A stretch of 64,000 nt of DNA from Stomoxys calcitrans (GCF_963082655.1 NC_081553.1:63106311-63170310), one strand, 5' to 3'; shown: positions 1-11,725, counted from the first letter of the stretch. Program-made: numbers and translations. Notes: generated by a model from the sequence alone, not told the origin.

Positions 1-2545
1 AGATCCAAGATCGGTTTATATGGCAGCTATATCAGGTTATGGACCGATTTGAACCATACTTAGCACAGTTGATGGAAGTCATAACAAAATACTTCATGCA
101 AAATTTCATCCAAATCAGATGAGAATTTCGCCCTCTAGTGACTCAAGAAGTAAAGATCCAAGGTCGGTCTATATGGCAGCAATATCAGGTTACAGACCTA
201 GTTGTTGGAAGTCATAATGATAATTGCGCCCTCTAGTTGCTCGAAAGATCCAAGATCGGTTTATATGACAGCTAATCACGTTATGGACCGATTTGAATCA
301 TACTTTGCGCAGTTATTGGAAGTCATAACAAAACAATGGATGCTAAATTTTATCCAAATCGGATAAGAATGGCGCCCTCTAGTGGCCCAAGAAGTCAAGA
401 TCTAAGATCGGTTTATATGGCAGCTATATTAAAACATGGACCGCTATGGCCCAGGACACAATCTGCAAAATTTCAGCCAAATCGGCCAAAAATTTAGGTT
501 TCGAGGAGCTAAAGATGTCAAATTGGAAGATCGGTATATATGAGAGCTATATCAGGTTATAGACCGATTTGAACCGTACTTGACAAAGTTTTTGGAAGTT
601 ATAACAAAACACAATGCGCAAAATTTCAGCTAAATCGGACAAAAATTTCGGCGTCCAGGGGCTAAAGATGTTAAATTGAGAGATCGGTTTATATGTGAGC
701 TATATCAGGTTTAAGGCCGATTTGGACCGTAATAGGTACAGTTGCTGCAAGTCATAACAGAACACTTCAAGCAAAATTTCAGCTAAATCCGACAAAAATT
801 GCGGCTTCCAGGGGCTCAAGAAGTCAAATTGGGAGATCGGTTTATATGGGAGCTAATCAGATTATAGACCGATTTGGACCGTACTTGGCACAGTTGTTGA
901 AAGTCATAACAGGACACTATCTGCAAAATTTCAGCCAAATCGGACAAAAATTGCGGCTTGTAAGAGAGCAAGAAGTCAAATCGGGAGATCGGTTTATATG
1001 GGAGCTACATCAGATTATAGACCGATTGGGACCGTACTTGGCACAGTTGTTGGAAGTCATAACAGAACACTATCGGGAGATCGGTTTATATAGGAGCTAT
1101 ATCAGGTTATAGACCGATTTGGACCGTCATAACGGAACACTATCTGCAAAATTTCAGCCAAATCGGACAAAAATTGCGGCTTTTAAGGGAGCAAGAAGTC
1201 GAAATCGGGAGATCGGTTTATATAGGAGCTATATCAGGTTATGAACCGATTCTGACCCTACTGAGCACTGTTGTTGGAAGTCTTAACAAAACACTACGTG
1301 CTCAATTTCAGCCAAATCGGACAAAAATTGCGACTTCCAGGGGCTCAAGAAGTCAAATCGGGAGGTCGGTTTATATGGGAGCTATATCAGGTTATAGACC
1401 GATTCGGACCGTACTTGACACAGATGTTGGAAGTCATAACAGAACACTGCATGCAAAATTTTAGCCAAATCGGACAAAAATTGCGGCTTCCAGGGGCTCA
1501 AGAAGTGAAATCGAGAGGTCGGTTTATATGGGAGCTATATCAGGTTTTAGACCGATTCGGACCGTACTTGACACAGATGTTGGAAGTCATAAGAGAACAC
1601 TGCATGCAAAATTTTAGCCAAATCGGACAAAAATTGCGGCTTCCAGGGGCTCAAGAAGTCAAATCGGGAGGTCGGTTTATATGGGAGCTATATCAGGTTA
1701 TAGACCGATTCGGACCGTACTTGACACAGATGTTGGAAGTCTTAACAAAACACTACGTGCTCAATTTCAGCCAAATCGGACAAAAATTGCGACTTCCAGG
1801 GGCTCAAGAAGTCAAATCGGGAGGTCGGTTTATATGGGAGCTATATCAGGTTATAGACCGATTCGGACCGTACTTGACACAGATGTTGGAAGTCATAACA
1901 GAACACTGCATGCAAAATTTTAGCCAAATCGGACAAAAATTGCGGCTTCCAGGGGCTCAAGAAGTGAAATCGAGAGGTCGGTTTATATGGGAGCTATATC
2001 AGGTTTTAGACCGATTCGGACCGTACTTGACACAGATGTTGGAAGTCATAACACAACATCACATGCGAAATTTTAGTCAAATCAAACAAAAATTGCGGCT
2101 TCCAGGGGCTCAAGACGTCAAATCGGGAGGTCGGTTTATATGGGAGCTATATCAGGTTATAGACCGATTTGGACCGTTCTTGGCACAGTTGTTGGAAGTC
2201 ATAACAGAACACTATCGGGAGATCGGTTTATATAGGAGCTATATCAGGTTATAGACCGATTTGGACCGTCATAACAGAACACTATCTGCAAAATTTCAGC
2301 CAAATCGGACAAAAATTGCGGCTTTTAAGGGAGCAAGAAGTCGAAATCGGGAGATCGGTTTATATAGGAGCTATATCAGGTTATGAACCGATTCTGACCC
2401 TACTGAGCACTGTTGTTGGAAGTCTTAACAAAACACTACGTGCTCAATTTTAGCCAAATCGGACAAAAATTGCGACTTGTAAGGGCTCAAGAAGTCAAAT
2501 CGGGCACAGTTGATGGAACTCATAAAAGAACACTATGTGCAGAAT
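1..2545 (+). repeat. Beta-type 153-bp tandem repeat array
   Basis: Diverged to near-identical units of about 153 bp carry the blocks ATCGGTTTATATGG and GGAAGTCATAAC. Because 153 is divisible by three, long open frames run through the array, including a 327-codon one at 1271-2254. They encode only the repeat. The left end lies outside the window. Confidence 0.85.
1277..2194 (+). repeat. Higher-order repeat: two 459-bp trimers
   Basis: Three different 153-bp units (distinguished by TKHYVLN, TEHCMQN and a third variant in translation) recur in the same order. The second trimer starts 459 bp after the first and is almost identical to it. A flanking segment at about 1071-1310 recurs about 1.14 kb later at about 2213-2451. 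Confidence 0.7.
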
Positions 2546-2547
2546 TT

Positions 2548-3235
2548 CAGCCTACTTCATCATTCACTGAAAGCGACTTTGTAGTCAACAAAGATATAAT
2601 AAAGGTTCAACTGTGCATCTCGGTCTTTTCCAGGATTTGGCGCAGTTTGGTTTATGGTGGATTAACTATGTCTAAGGCCGCATGGTTATGGCCCAATTAT
2701 CTTGTTGACTTTAGATTTTGATCATTCACACAGTAGGCTACAGGGTATCTTGTAAACGATGGGAAGGAGACTTAATCCACTGTAGTTGGTACATTTTGTC
2801 TTGTCGCTTTTCTTGTGTCAGGAACAGTATATGCTGAGGTTCCAATAAACGAGTAAGTGTTCTTCAAACCAGATCGCACAGATGTGTCGCCTCTGATCTT
2901 AAATAGTTCAGGGGGCAAACCATCGGTTCCTGCGGCCTTGCTGTTCTTAGTCGCGTCACTGCTACTTGGACCTCATTTTGACTAGGAGGTAAACATTCTA
3001 TACCATCATCAGGTATTGGTACTGCGGTATCCTCTTCTCTGCCATCGTTGGACACTAGCAGCTGGGTAAAATGTTCTTTCCATTTCCTCAGCCCACAGTA
3101 ACTTATACAGTTACCAGATTTCCTTCTTTGTCTCTGCAGGAGGATGTGCCTGCATCAAAGTTATCGGTTTGATGTTTGATTTTTGGTAGAATTTGTGGAC
3201 TTCATTCTGACTCCTGTACATCGCTCACATCCATT
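2548..3235 (-). mobile_element. Non-LTR retrotransposon fragment (RTE-like, RT linker and start of RT)
   Basis: Minus-strand frames resemble the endonuclease-RT linker (SNDGREEDTAVPIPDDGIE) and, lower down, an RT motif-A-like FVDYKVAF in which the catalytic Asp position is altered. The frame shifts several times. It is an inactive relic. Confidence 0.65.
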
Positions 3236-3254
3236 TCATTTCATTTCCTTTTTA

Positions 3255-4230
3255 TACCCTACACCACTACTGTGGTACAGGGCATTATAATTTAGTGCAT
3301 TTGTTTGCAACACCCAGAAGGAAGAGATATAGGCCCATTGTTTAGTAAACCAATCGACTCAGATTCACATGTCCGACTGTCTCTCCGTCTGTCTGTGTTA
3401 ATTTGTGTACAAACTACAGATCGCAATTTTCATCCGATCGTATTCAAATTTGGTACGAACATGTTTTCCGGCCTAGAGACGAAGCCTATTGAAATTGGAA
3501 AAAATCGGTTCGGATTTGGATGTAGCTTTCAGATATTTGTTCGTCCGATTTCCAGTAATAATGCAATAAAATGATCATTTGTTAACTGGCACACGCGAAA
3601 TTTGGCAGGAGGAATTTGTTTATGACTTTCAACATAATTGGCGAATTTCATAGAAATCGGTTCAGATTTAGATATAGTTCCCATATATATGTTCTTCTGA
3701 TTTGCAGTAATAATGCAATAAAGAGGTCATTTGTTAATCAATTCTCTTGAAATTTGGTACGAAGGATTTTATATTAACTCTCGACATTACTGTTGAATTT
3801 CATAGAAATCGGTTCAGATTTAGATATAGCTCTCATATACATATATCGTACGATTTTCACTCCTAGAGCGACTTGCAGCGCATTAATTGACCAATCTTGT
3901 CAAAACTTTGTACAACGCTTTCCTCGACGACTATTACAATATTCACAAAGTTTTCTCGAAATCGGTTCAGATTTAGATATAGCTCTCATATATATGTTTG
4001 TCCGATTTTCAGTAATAATGCCATAAAATTGTCATTTGTTAATCGATTCTCTAGAAATTTGATACGAAGGATTTTCCCTTGACTCTCGACATTAATGGTG
4101 AGTTTCATAGAAATCGGTCCAGATTTAGACATTGCTCCCATATATATGTTCGTCTAATTTTGGGAAATATTGCAATAAAGTGCCCATTTGTTAACCGTAG
4201 TTATAACAGTTTCAACATATTTGCTCTAAA
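3255..4230 (-). repeat. Gamma-type hairpin-element copy (non-hairpin end on the left)
   Basis: It opens with TATACCCTACACCACTAC and continues with units of about 150 bp holding GATTTAGATATAGC and AATCGGTT. The same family as 20376-22213, inverted. Confidence 0.7.
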
Positions 4231-4234
4231 CGTT

Positions 4235-4480
4235 ACTTTAATTGGCAATTACAGAACATTTGTTCCACTAGCCGAAAGTAGAATAGCGTTAACAAGAGCC
4301 TCGATCTTCCGCGCTCATTCTAAAATCTCTGACACCACGTTTCGAGGTGTCTCCCACCACTTGATCTTTCCATCGGGCTTTTGGTCTTCCCGGTTTGCGT
4401 GTACCGCCGTGTTTACCTTCAAAAGATTTCTTGGCTGGAGCTTTTTCATCCATTCTAACAACATGACCTAGACAACGCAG
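4235..4480 (-). mobile_element. LINE C-terminal fragment (RTE-like)
   Basis: Minus-strand translation gives LGHVVRMDEKAP-like and GRPKARWKDQV blocks typical of the C-terminal tail of this LINE group. The same tail is seen on the plus strand at 63900-64000. Confidence 0.55.
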
Positions 4481-4489
4481 CCATTGTAT

Positions 4490-4870
4490 CCATATATGTT
4501 ACAAAGAATCTTTCTCTCAGAATTTCAGCCAATTAGGATAAAAATTGCGGCTTCCAGGGGCTCAAGGAATCGAATCGGGAGATCGGTTTATATGGGAGCT
4601 ATATCCAAATCTGAACCGATATGGCCCATTTGCAATCCCCAATGACCTACATCAATACTGAGTATCTATGCAAAATTTCTAGCGGCTAGCTTTACACGTT
4701 CGACCGCTATCGTGATTTCGACAGACGGACGAAAGGACATGGCTAGATTGACTTAGAATGTCAAGGTGATCAAGAATATATATATTTATGGGGTCTTAGG
4801 TTAACATTTCGAGGTGTTACAAACGGAATGACTAGAATAGTATACCCCCATCCCATGGTGGTGGGTATAA
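4490..4870 (+). repeat. Beta-type element, terminal fragment
   Basis: It carries the conserved terminal block with GGTGTTACAAACGGAATGA and ends ATACCCCCATCCCATGGTGG followed by TGGGTATA, the family's non-hairpin terminus. Confidence 0.7.
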
Positions 4871-4958
4871 CAACTAAAAATTGTTCACTCTTTTTCGCGG
4901 AAGGCTAGCCTCTTGTCTCAGCAATGGTTCTAAAAGATTTCCAATTATTTTCTCTTAA

Positions 4959-4964
4959 TTTATT
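4959..4964 (-). terminator. Poly(A) signal AATAAA of the secreted peptide gene
   Basis: The minus strand reads AATAAA about 136 nt past the stop codon, inside unique A/T-rich sequence and before the repeat that ends near 4869. Confidence 0.55.
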
Positions 4965-5099
4965 TAAGACTTATAATCAAACATCCGTGATGACTTAGAT
5001 AAACTAAATTAATACTTAAAAAGCAACTTAAACCTAACAAAAAGCAAATGCAACAATCCCCGCATTCTTATCGCTCATCCACTATTGGAAATGTGCGTT

Positions 5100-5228
5100 T
5101 TAATTGGGATTTGGATTCTGATTTCGATAACAGCGTCGCGGTTTGCCTTTGTGTGTTAGGCCGCAGTAGACATAGCGGCTACGCACCGTCAGAATCATGG
5201 GACTCAATTTGCGCGATTTGTGATTGGC
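5100..5228 (-). CDS. Exon 2 of the secreted peptide gene (Cys-loop)
   Basis: The exon opens in phase 0 after CTTACCTAG. It encodes 42 residues holding both cysteines and the Asn/Pro-rich C-terminus, then TAA (5102-5100). The plus-strand reading frame over the same bases is an antisense shadow. Confidence 0.8.
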   Translation of the reverse strand, partial: ANHKSRKLSPMILTVRSRYVYCGLTHKGKPRRCYRNQNPNPN

Positions 5229-5414
5229 CTAGGTAAGAAGACATGGGAATTAGACAAAATTTCTGTAACACTTTACCATTAATGGCTTACTAACCTTGGC
5301 CAAGACAGAATGTCGGGATTTAATGAATTCTGTATTAACAGCTTTTGCATGTCCACCTTCCCAGAGGGAAGACCACAAAAGCATAATCATCACTAAAAGG
5401 GCACCGAATTGCAT
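5100..5414 (-). CDS. Small secreted cationic peptide with one Cys pair, two exons (family not recognised)
   Basis: Seen directly: exon 1 (5414-5295) encodes 40 residues starting MQFGALLVMIMLLWS, a typical signal peptide with likely cleavage after Ala23 (Gly-His-Ala). It ends in phase 0 at a GTTAGTAAG donor. A 66-bp intron (5294-5229) carries a CTAAT branch-site match and ends CTTACCTAG. Exon 2 (5228-5100) adds 42 residues and TAA. The 82-residue precursor leaves a mature part of about 59 residues with 14 Lys/Arg and one Glu. Its only cysteines, Cys62 and Cys73, enclose a basic loop (CGLTHKGKPRRC). Dibasic pairs Arg46-Lys47 and Arg71-Arg72 could be processing sites. The tail is Asn/Pro-rich (NQNPNPN). 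Promoter and poly(A) signals fit (separate entries). Inference: a peptide hormone, an antimicrobial peptide or an accessory-gland peptide. I know no matching family. The gene model is strong; the function is unknown. Confidence 0.8.
5295..5414 (-). CDS. Exon 1 of the secreted peptide gene (signal peptide)
   Basis: There are 40 codons from ATG (5414-5412) to AAG, followed on the minus strand by the donor GTTAGTAAG. This ATG was chosen because it is the first in the exon and directly precedes the hydrophobic core; the 5'UTR upstream is A-rich. The exon encodes the signal peptide and the first 17 residues of the mature part. Confidence 0.8.
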
Positions 5415-5597
5415 TTTCAATGACTTTTTTCCCCGTGATTTGTTTATATTGAATTAATTGTTTTATTGCTCTTTGTTATTGTTGTTCATTTAATTTCCCT
5501 TTTTATTTGATTTTGTTTTGTTTCATTTGTTGTTGTTTTTGTTCTTTTTTTCTTTTGGTATTTTAGCACTACTTAATAATCCAGCGAGTAAATAAAT

Positions 5598-5631
5598 GAA
5601 CCATAAAGTTTTACAGTCAGCCTACAACTGA
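5598..5631 (-). promoter_or_regulatory. Inr + DPE core promoter of the secreted peptide gene
   Basis: On the minus strand TCAGTT (5631-5626) matches the fly initiator TCAGTY. Taking its A as +1 (5629), positions +28 to +32 (5602-5598) read GGTTC, an exact match to the DPE consensus RGWYV at the required spacing. No TATA box is needed or seen. The implied 5'UTR is about 215 nt. Confidence 0.6.
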
Positions 5632-6189
5632 TAAGCGTTGCTTCCATAACGAAGCCATTCAGCAGAGATGGCATGGACAGCAAGCAGATGGTCGAATGCA
5701 TGGTTGGCACTGATGACTTTGCTGGAGTCTTTTTTGCATTGACATGTCGACTTTTTCATTTTACAATAATTCTTTTTGCAGTTGTTTTTCTTTATTTGCT
5801 TGAATGCAGATCATCATCATCCTCATCATCATCATCATCATCTAGAAAAGTTTACTTTTGTAAAACAAAAACGGAGGCAAACAATATTTATCAGCACTTG
5901 CATAAAGTTATGAATGAACATAAGATATGCAGACATTTGCTGCTGTAAATCAGAAACAAATTGAAATAAAATGCACAAAAAAAAAATCCAGAATATACCA
6001 ACCATTGCAAGAGATCTGTGCAAAGTGTGTGCAAGATGTGACTACACCCAGAGAAATTAATCGGTATACATTTGTGCTATGATCTGGACAAAAGAGGCAA
6101 ATCTTTCTCTATAATCCTTTATAAACCTGTTAAAAATAATTTGGAATCCCCAGATATGGCTGTTGATCGCTACGACAATAATTAGAACA
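5632..6189. other. Upstream flank with TCA microsatellite
   Basis: This is unique sequence upstream of the Inr. It holds a (TCA)n run at about 5811-5842. The open frames here are short and low in complexity, and no further gene was seen. Confidence 0.4.
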
Positions 6190-8616
6190 AGCAAAAAGGC
6201 ATTGAGTTCGTCGGGCCTAATATTGGATACCCACCACCTCGGGTATATATGTAAACCACCACGTCGATGGGCCAAACACAAGTCAATGTCCCAAATCTTG
6301 GCGAAATCGGACAATAAATGCGTCGTTTATGGGTCTAAAACCTTAAATCGAGAGATCGGTTTATATGTCAGCTATATCCAAATCTGGACAGATCTGAACC
6401 AAATTGCAGAAAGTTGTCTAAGAGCATTACACAACTCACTGTCCCAAATTTCGGCGAAATCGGACAATAAATGCGCCTTTTATGGGCCCAAAACCTTAAA
6501 TCGAGAGATCGGTCTATATGGCAGCTATACCCAAATCAGCACAGATCTGTGCCAAATTGTAGAAGAATGTTGAAGGGCCTAACACAACTCAATCCCAAAT
6601 TTCAACGAAATCGTACTTATTGTACGCGCCTTTTTTGGGCCCAAGAACTTAAAACGAGAGATCGGTCTATATGGCAGCTGGGCCAAATTGCAGAAAGATG
6701 TCAAGGGGCCTACCGCAACTCACTGTCCCAAAATTAGGCAAAATCGGACAATAAATGCGTTTTTTATGGGCCCAAGACCCTAACTCGAGAGATCGGTCTA
6801 TATGGCAGCTATATCCAAATCTGAACCGATCTGGGCCAAATTGAAGAAGGATGTCGAAGGGCTTAACACAACTAATTTCCCAAATTTCGGCAAAATCGGA
6901 CAATAAATGCGCTTTTATGGGTCCAAGACCTTAAAGCGAGAGATCGGTCTATATGGCAGCTATATCCAAATCTGAACCGATCTGGGCCAAATTGAAGATA
7001 GATGTCGAAGGGCATTACACAACTCACTGTCCCACATTTCAGCAAAATCCGATAATAAATGTGGCTTTTATGGGCCTAAGATCCTAAATCCGCGGATCGG
7101 TCTATATGGCAGCTATATCCAAATCTGGACCGACCTGGGCCAAATTTAAGAAGGATGTCGAAGGGCCTAACACAACTCACTGTCCCAAATTTCGGCGAAA
7201 TCGGACAATAAATGCGCCTTTTATGGGCGCAAGACCTTAAATCGAGATATAAAGCTGCCATATAGGCAGCTATATCCAAACCTGGACCGATCTGGGAAAA
7301 ATTGAAGAGGGATGTCAAGTGGCCTCAAACAATTCATTGTCCCAAATTTCGGCGAAATCGGACAATAAATGCGCCTTTTATGGGCCCAAAACCTTAAATC
7401 GAGAGATCGGTCTATATGGCAGCTATACCCAAATCAGCACAGATCTGTGCCAAATTGTAGAAGAATGTTGAAGGGCCTAACACAACTCAATCCCAAATTT
7501 CAACGAAATCGTACTTATTGTACGCGCCTTTTTTGGGCCCAAGAACTTAAAACGAGAGATCGGTCTATATGGCAGCTGGGCCAAATTGCAGAAAGATGTC
7601 AAGGGGCCTACCGCAACTCACTGTCCCAAAATTAGGCAAAATCGGACAATAAATGCGTTTTTTATGGGCCCAAGACCCTAACTCGAGAGATCGGTCTATA
7701 TGGCAGCTATATCCAAATCTGAACCGATCTGGGCCAAATTGAAGAAGGATGTCGAAGGGCTTAACACAACTAATTTCCCAAATTTCGGCAAAATCGGACA
7801 ATAAATGCGCTTTTATGGGTCCAAGACCTTAAAGCGAGAGATCGGTCTATATGGCAGCTATATCCAAATCTGAACCGATCTGGGCCAAATTGAAGATAGA
7901 TGTCGAAGGGCATTACACAACTCACTGTCCCACATTTCAGCAAAATCCGATAATAAATGTGGCTTTTATGGGCCTAAGATCCTAAATCCGCGGATCGGTC
8001 TATATGGCAGCTATATCCAAATCTGGACCGACCTGGGCCAAATTTAAGAAGGATGTCGAAGGGCCTAACACAACTCACTGTCCCAAATTTCGGCGAAATC
8101 GGACAATAAATGCGCCTTTTATGGGCGCAAGACCTTAAATCGAGATATAAAGCTGCCATATAGGCAGCTATATCCAAACCTGGACCGATCTGGGAAAAAT
8201 TGAAGAGGGATGTCAAGTGGCCTCAAACAATTCATTGTCCCAAATTTCGGCGAAATCGGACAATAAATGCGCCTTTTATGGGCCCAAAACCTTAAATCGA
8301 GAGATCGGTCTATATGGCAGCTATACTCAAATCAGCACAGATCTGTGCCAAATTAAAAAAGAATGTTGAAGGGCCTAACACAACACACTGTCCCAAATTT
8401 CGGCGAAATAGGACAATAAGTACGCCTTTTATGGGTCCAAGACCCTAAATCTGCGGATCGGTCTATATGGCAGCTATATCCAAATCTGGACCGATCTGGG
8501 CCAAATTGAAGAAGGATGTCGAAGGGCCTAACACAACTCACTGTCCCGAATTTTAGCAAAATCGGATAATAAATGTGGCTTTTATGGGCCGAAGACCCCT
8601 AATCGGCGGATCGGTT
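6190..8616 (+). repeat. Alpha-type element with internal tandem units
   Basis: A degenerate hairpin (about 6200-6220) and GGATACCCACCACCTCGGGT are followed by units of about 150 bp with GATCGGTCTATATGGCAGC and CACTGTCCCAAATTTC. It is cut off at the SINE at 8617. Confidence 0.8.
6435..8235 (+). repeat. 898-bp near-identical tandem duplication inside the alpha element
   Basis: The segment from about 6435 to 7332 is repeated at an offset of 898 bp with almost no differences, while neighbouring units of about 150 bp differ widely. A partial third copy begins near 8233. This fits recent unequal exchange between diverged units. Confidence 0.85.
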
Positions 8617-8933
8617 TGCAATGCAAATTTTGCCCATGAACATTCCATTAAGGAACAAAGGCAAACTTCTCACATATCAATGAGTGCAGTCCGATTCAAG
8701 TTTAAGCTCAATGATAAGAGCCCTCCTTTTATAGCCGAGTCCGAACGGCGTGCCACAGTGCGACACCTCTTTGGAGAAAAGTTTTACATGGCATAGTACC
8801 TCACAAATGTTGCCAGCATTCGGAGGGGAAAAATTACCGCTGAAAATTAGTTGTGATGGTCCCGCCAGGATTCAAACCCAGGCGTTTAGCGTCATAGGCG
8901 GACATGCTAACCTCTGCGCTACGGTGACCTCCT
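8617..8933 (-). mobile_element. tRNA-derived SINE, nearly full length
   Basis: On the minus strand there is a tRNA-like head with A box TAGCGCAGAGG and B box GGTTTGAATCC (about 8868-8922). A conserved body of about 240 bp follows, ending GGGCAAAATTTGCATTGC. It is a copy of the family at 29532 and 52493. Confidence 0.8.
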
Positions 8934-9189
8934 CATATGCCATACAGTTTGATTTGACGGCATGGCATGTCGAATTTTAAATTGCTTTCCGAACAGTCAT
9001 TTATATGCTGGGCGGCTTGAAGATAAAGCTCGAAAATCCCGATTAGGTAAAGACCGTCCCAAATTGAAAATTTTTAGACAACATTTTTTTCCTTAAATTT
9101 CGCAAATCGCAAAACACCGATTTTGAAGTTCTTAACACTTTCAAGTAGCTCGACACGTCTATTAACTAACAGCAAAAGATTTCTACATG

Positions 9190-10480
9190 CTAGCCTGAGG
9201 ATTGTCCTTCGTGATACACCATTCCGTACAGTATAGACCCATCTCGCCTGCACCTGGCGCTCAACATGGAATGTATGGGGATAGCAGTCAGTCTGGTACT
9301 GCCGAGATAGAGCTATACAACGTGTACATACCGCTGGTTGGTAGTTTTGTCCAAGATAATGGCCAAGTTTACAGGCCCAACAGTACAGGCCTACTGGCCA
9401 TAATTGCCTCATTCTAGGGGACTTTAATGCGCCTCACATTTCATGGCATTTTCCCCTAGGCAAAGACCAGCGTGGCATAGCTTTGGCAGAGCTGATTGAA
9501 GGCTCCATGTTATGCACCGTAAAAGAGGAGGAGGATAACGACGATGTGCAGCAGCTCGTCAAACCTTTCCATTGCATTCTCTGATTTCCTTAGTGACGTA
9601 TCCTGACAAGACGTCATTTCTTTGGGATCAAACCACCTCCCTATAATACTCACCATCGATCGACCACCCGACTTCATAACCTCTGCGCGCAGGACAAAAG
9701 ATGGTCGAAGAAATTCCGAGACATCATTAAGCGGTAGCCACTCGCTTTGTACCAGCTGGTCGAATACTTCAAGTTCGGCCCAATTTCTCGCTGCAGGCAG
9801 TGGTACTCGCAGACGAGTGTGATGCGATTCGTTGCACGGACCCCACTAACCCCTGCATCAGTGAGCTGAATCTGGAAACAAACAGGGTAGTCAATGAACA
9901 TAAGCGGAATTTGAGGCAGGAATACTTGGAGCAATGAAAGTAAGGTAGCGGTTTTGGCAAGCTGTAGTCTTCTGTTGGGTCACTTTCGAAACCCGGAAGA
10001 AGGGATAACAAGACCTCAGTCCACTGGCGACGTAACTGTGACTGACCCGAAGAGATGCGCCAGATTGGTCAACCGTCAATTTATTGAGCATGCCGAGAGT
10101 AACAAGGCCAGAAGGAAAGCCATTTGTCGTATTCGTCACAATTTATCGTCTAAGTCGTTAGACCCCGACGGAATCTCTACACTGATTCTGAAGAATCTGA
10201 ACCTACTTGGCGTTGAGTATTTTACAACTGTCCTCAACTAAACTCTGAACACTCCTATAGTACCCGATGTCCGGAAGCCTGGAAAGGACCCGAGCAAGGG
10301 GCAGTCGTACAGACCGAAGATTTCCATTCGCTGAGCATCAGCATGGAGTTCGCCGGAAGCGTAGCCCAACAACAGCTTTCCATGCCATCACCGCACACAT
10401 TTACCGCGGCTTCAATTAGCCCAGGCCATGTGATTAGACGGTCCTCGTGGCACTATAAGCCATGCCAAACTATTTGAGGA
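9190..10480 (+). mobile_element. Jockey-like LINE remnant (endonuclease to RT)
   Basis: Plus-strand frames show endonuclease parts (FVIHHSVQYRPISPAPGA; SNHLPIILTIDRPPDFI, with the usual S-D-H reading SNH) and the RT entry DPDGISTLILKNL. Stops and frameshifts are numerous. The 250 bp before it (8934-9189) show nothing. Confidence 0.75.
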
Positions 10481-10929
10481 CATCGCCGGCACGTCCTTAC
10501 AAATTAGCCATAAAAACTTTTGATACGTTTATTATAAACGAAGCCGCATAGTAACAAGCCGGCTTTTACTAAAGATATATACAATCTTAGAAATAGTCTT
10601 AAATATGTTTAACAATAAATGGCTTAGTTTATTTATGATGAATCTTAGGTTTAAAGCTCTAAAACCTATTTATATATTAAAAAAAAGGGTTTACAGGTGT
10701 ATTAAACTTCTGGTAATAAAAATATTTATGAATAACTTATTAAAACTTAACAGCCTGAATTCTTTCTGTTGTGCCGATAGCCACATGGAGAATATCTTCG
10801 TGATGATGTAAATATTGACATTTGACGCACCTGTCGCATTGGAGATAGGTCCTTAAAAAAAAAATGCCACAAATTACGTTTAAAATCAAGAAACAAGACA
10901 ATTGAGTGTAAGAATAATCGTAGGTATTG
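10481..10929. other. A/T-rich unique stretch
   Basis: Only a Lys/Leu/Ile-rich open frame (10605-10811) of the type expected by chance in A/T-rich DNA is present. No gene was seen. Confidence 0.4.
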
Positions 10930-11725
10930 CGTTAGAACAATTAAAAGCGTGCTAAGTTCGGCCGGGCCGAATCTTATATACCCTACACCAAGACTTTGAA
11001 TGACTTTTTCAATGTATATGTGAGCTACATCAAGTTATTGACCGATATGGACCGTAACTGTCATGGTTGTTAGAAGTCATAGAAAAAAAATTGCGCCCTC
11101 AAGTGGGTCTGAGTGTCAAATTGGGAGTTCGGTTTATATGGCAGCTATATAAGGTTATCAACCAACTTAGACCAAGGCACAGTTATTGGAATTCATACTA
11201 AAACGACATACGCAAAATTTCAACCAAATTGTATAACAATTGCGCCCTCTAGATGCTGAAGAAGAATAATCGGAAGATCGGTTTATATGACGACTATATC
11301 AGGTTATGGACTGATTTAAACCACACTTGGCACTCTACTTGGAAGGCATTCCTTAACAATATATTCAAAATTTCAGCCAAATCAGAAAAATGTCGCCCTC
11401 CAAAAGCTCAAGAAGTAAAATTGAAAGATCGACTTATATGGCAGCTTTATCAGGTTATGAACCGAAACCATACTAAGCACAGTTGTTGGAAATGATACCA
11501 CAACACCACGTGCAAAATTTCAGCCAAATCGGATAAAAATTGCGCCCTCTAGAGGCTCAAAAAGTCAAGACCTAAGATCGGTTGGCAGCTATTATCAATA
11601 TGGCAGCTATATCTAAACATGGACCGATTTGGCCCATTTACGAACCCAAACGACCTACGCTAATAAAAATATGGTTTGAAAGTTATCGTTCTTTCGACAG
11701 CCGAGCGGACGTCTTATATTTTATG
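10930..11725 (+). repeat. Beta-type element with hairpin end on the left
   Basis: It starts with AAAAGCGTGCTAAGTTCGGC and the palindrome TTCGGCCGGGCCGAA, then ATACCCTACACC and beta units. Confidence 0.8.

Noticed and set aside
1271..2254. 327-codon open frame resembling a repeat protein
   Set aside because: It is the translation of the 153-bp beta repeat. The same DNA recurs with stops in many places and on both strands, with no promoter, splice or start context.
5048..5236. 62-codon plus-strand frame with a GTAAGA donor at its end
   Set aside because: It is antisense to exon 2 of the secreted peptide gene. Its donor is the reverse of that gene's acceptor, and it lacks any signal or family feature.
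6471..7635. Two identical 88-codon frames (6471-6737, 7369-7635)
   Set aside because: They are copies of non-coding alpha repeat units produced by the 898-bp duplication.
6190..8616. CRISPR-like regular array
   Set aside because: The spacing of about 150 bp is caused by long diverged transposon units. There are no short constant repeats with unique spacers, and the DNA is from an animal.
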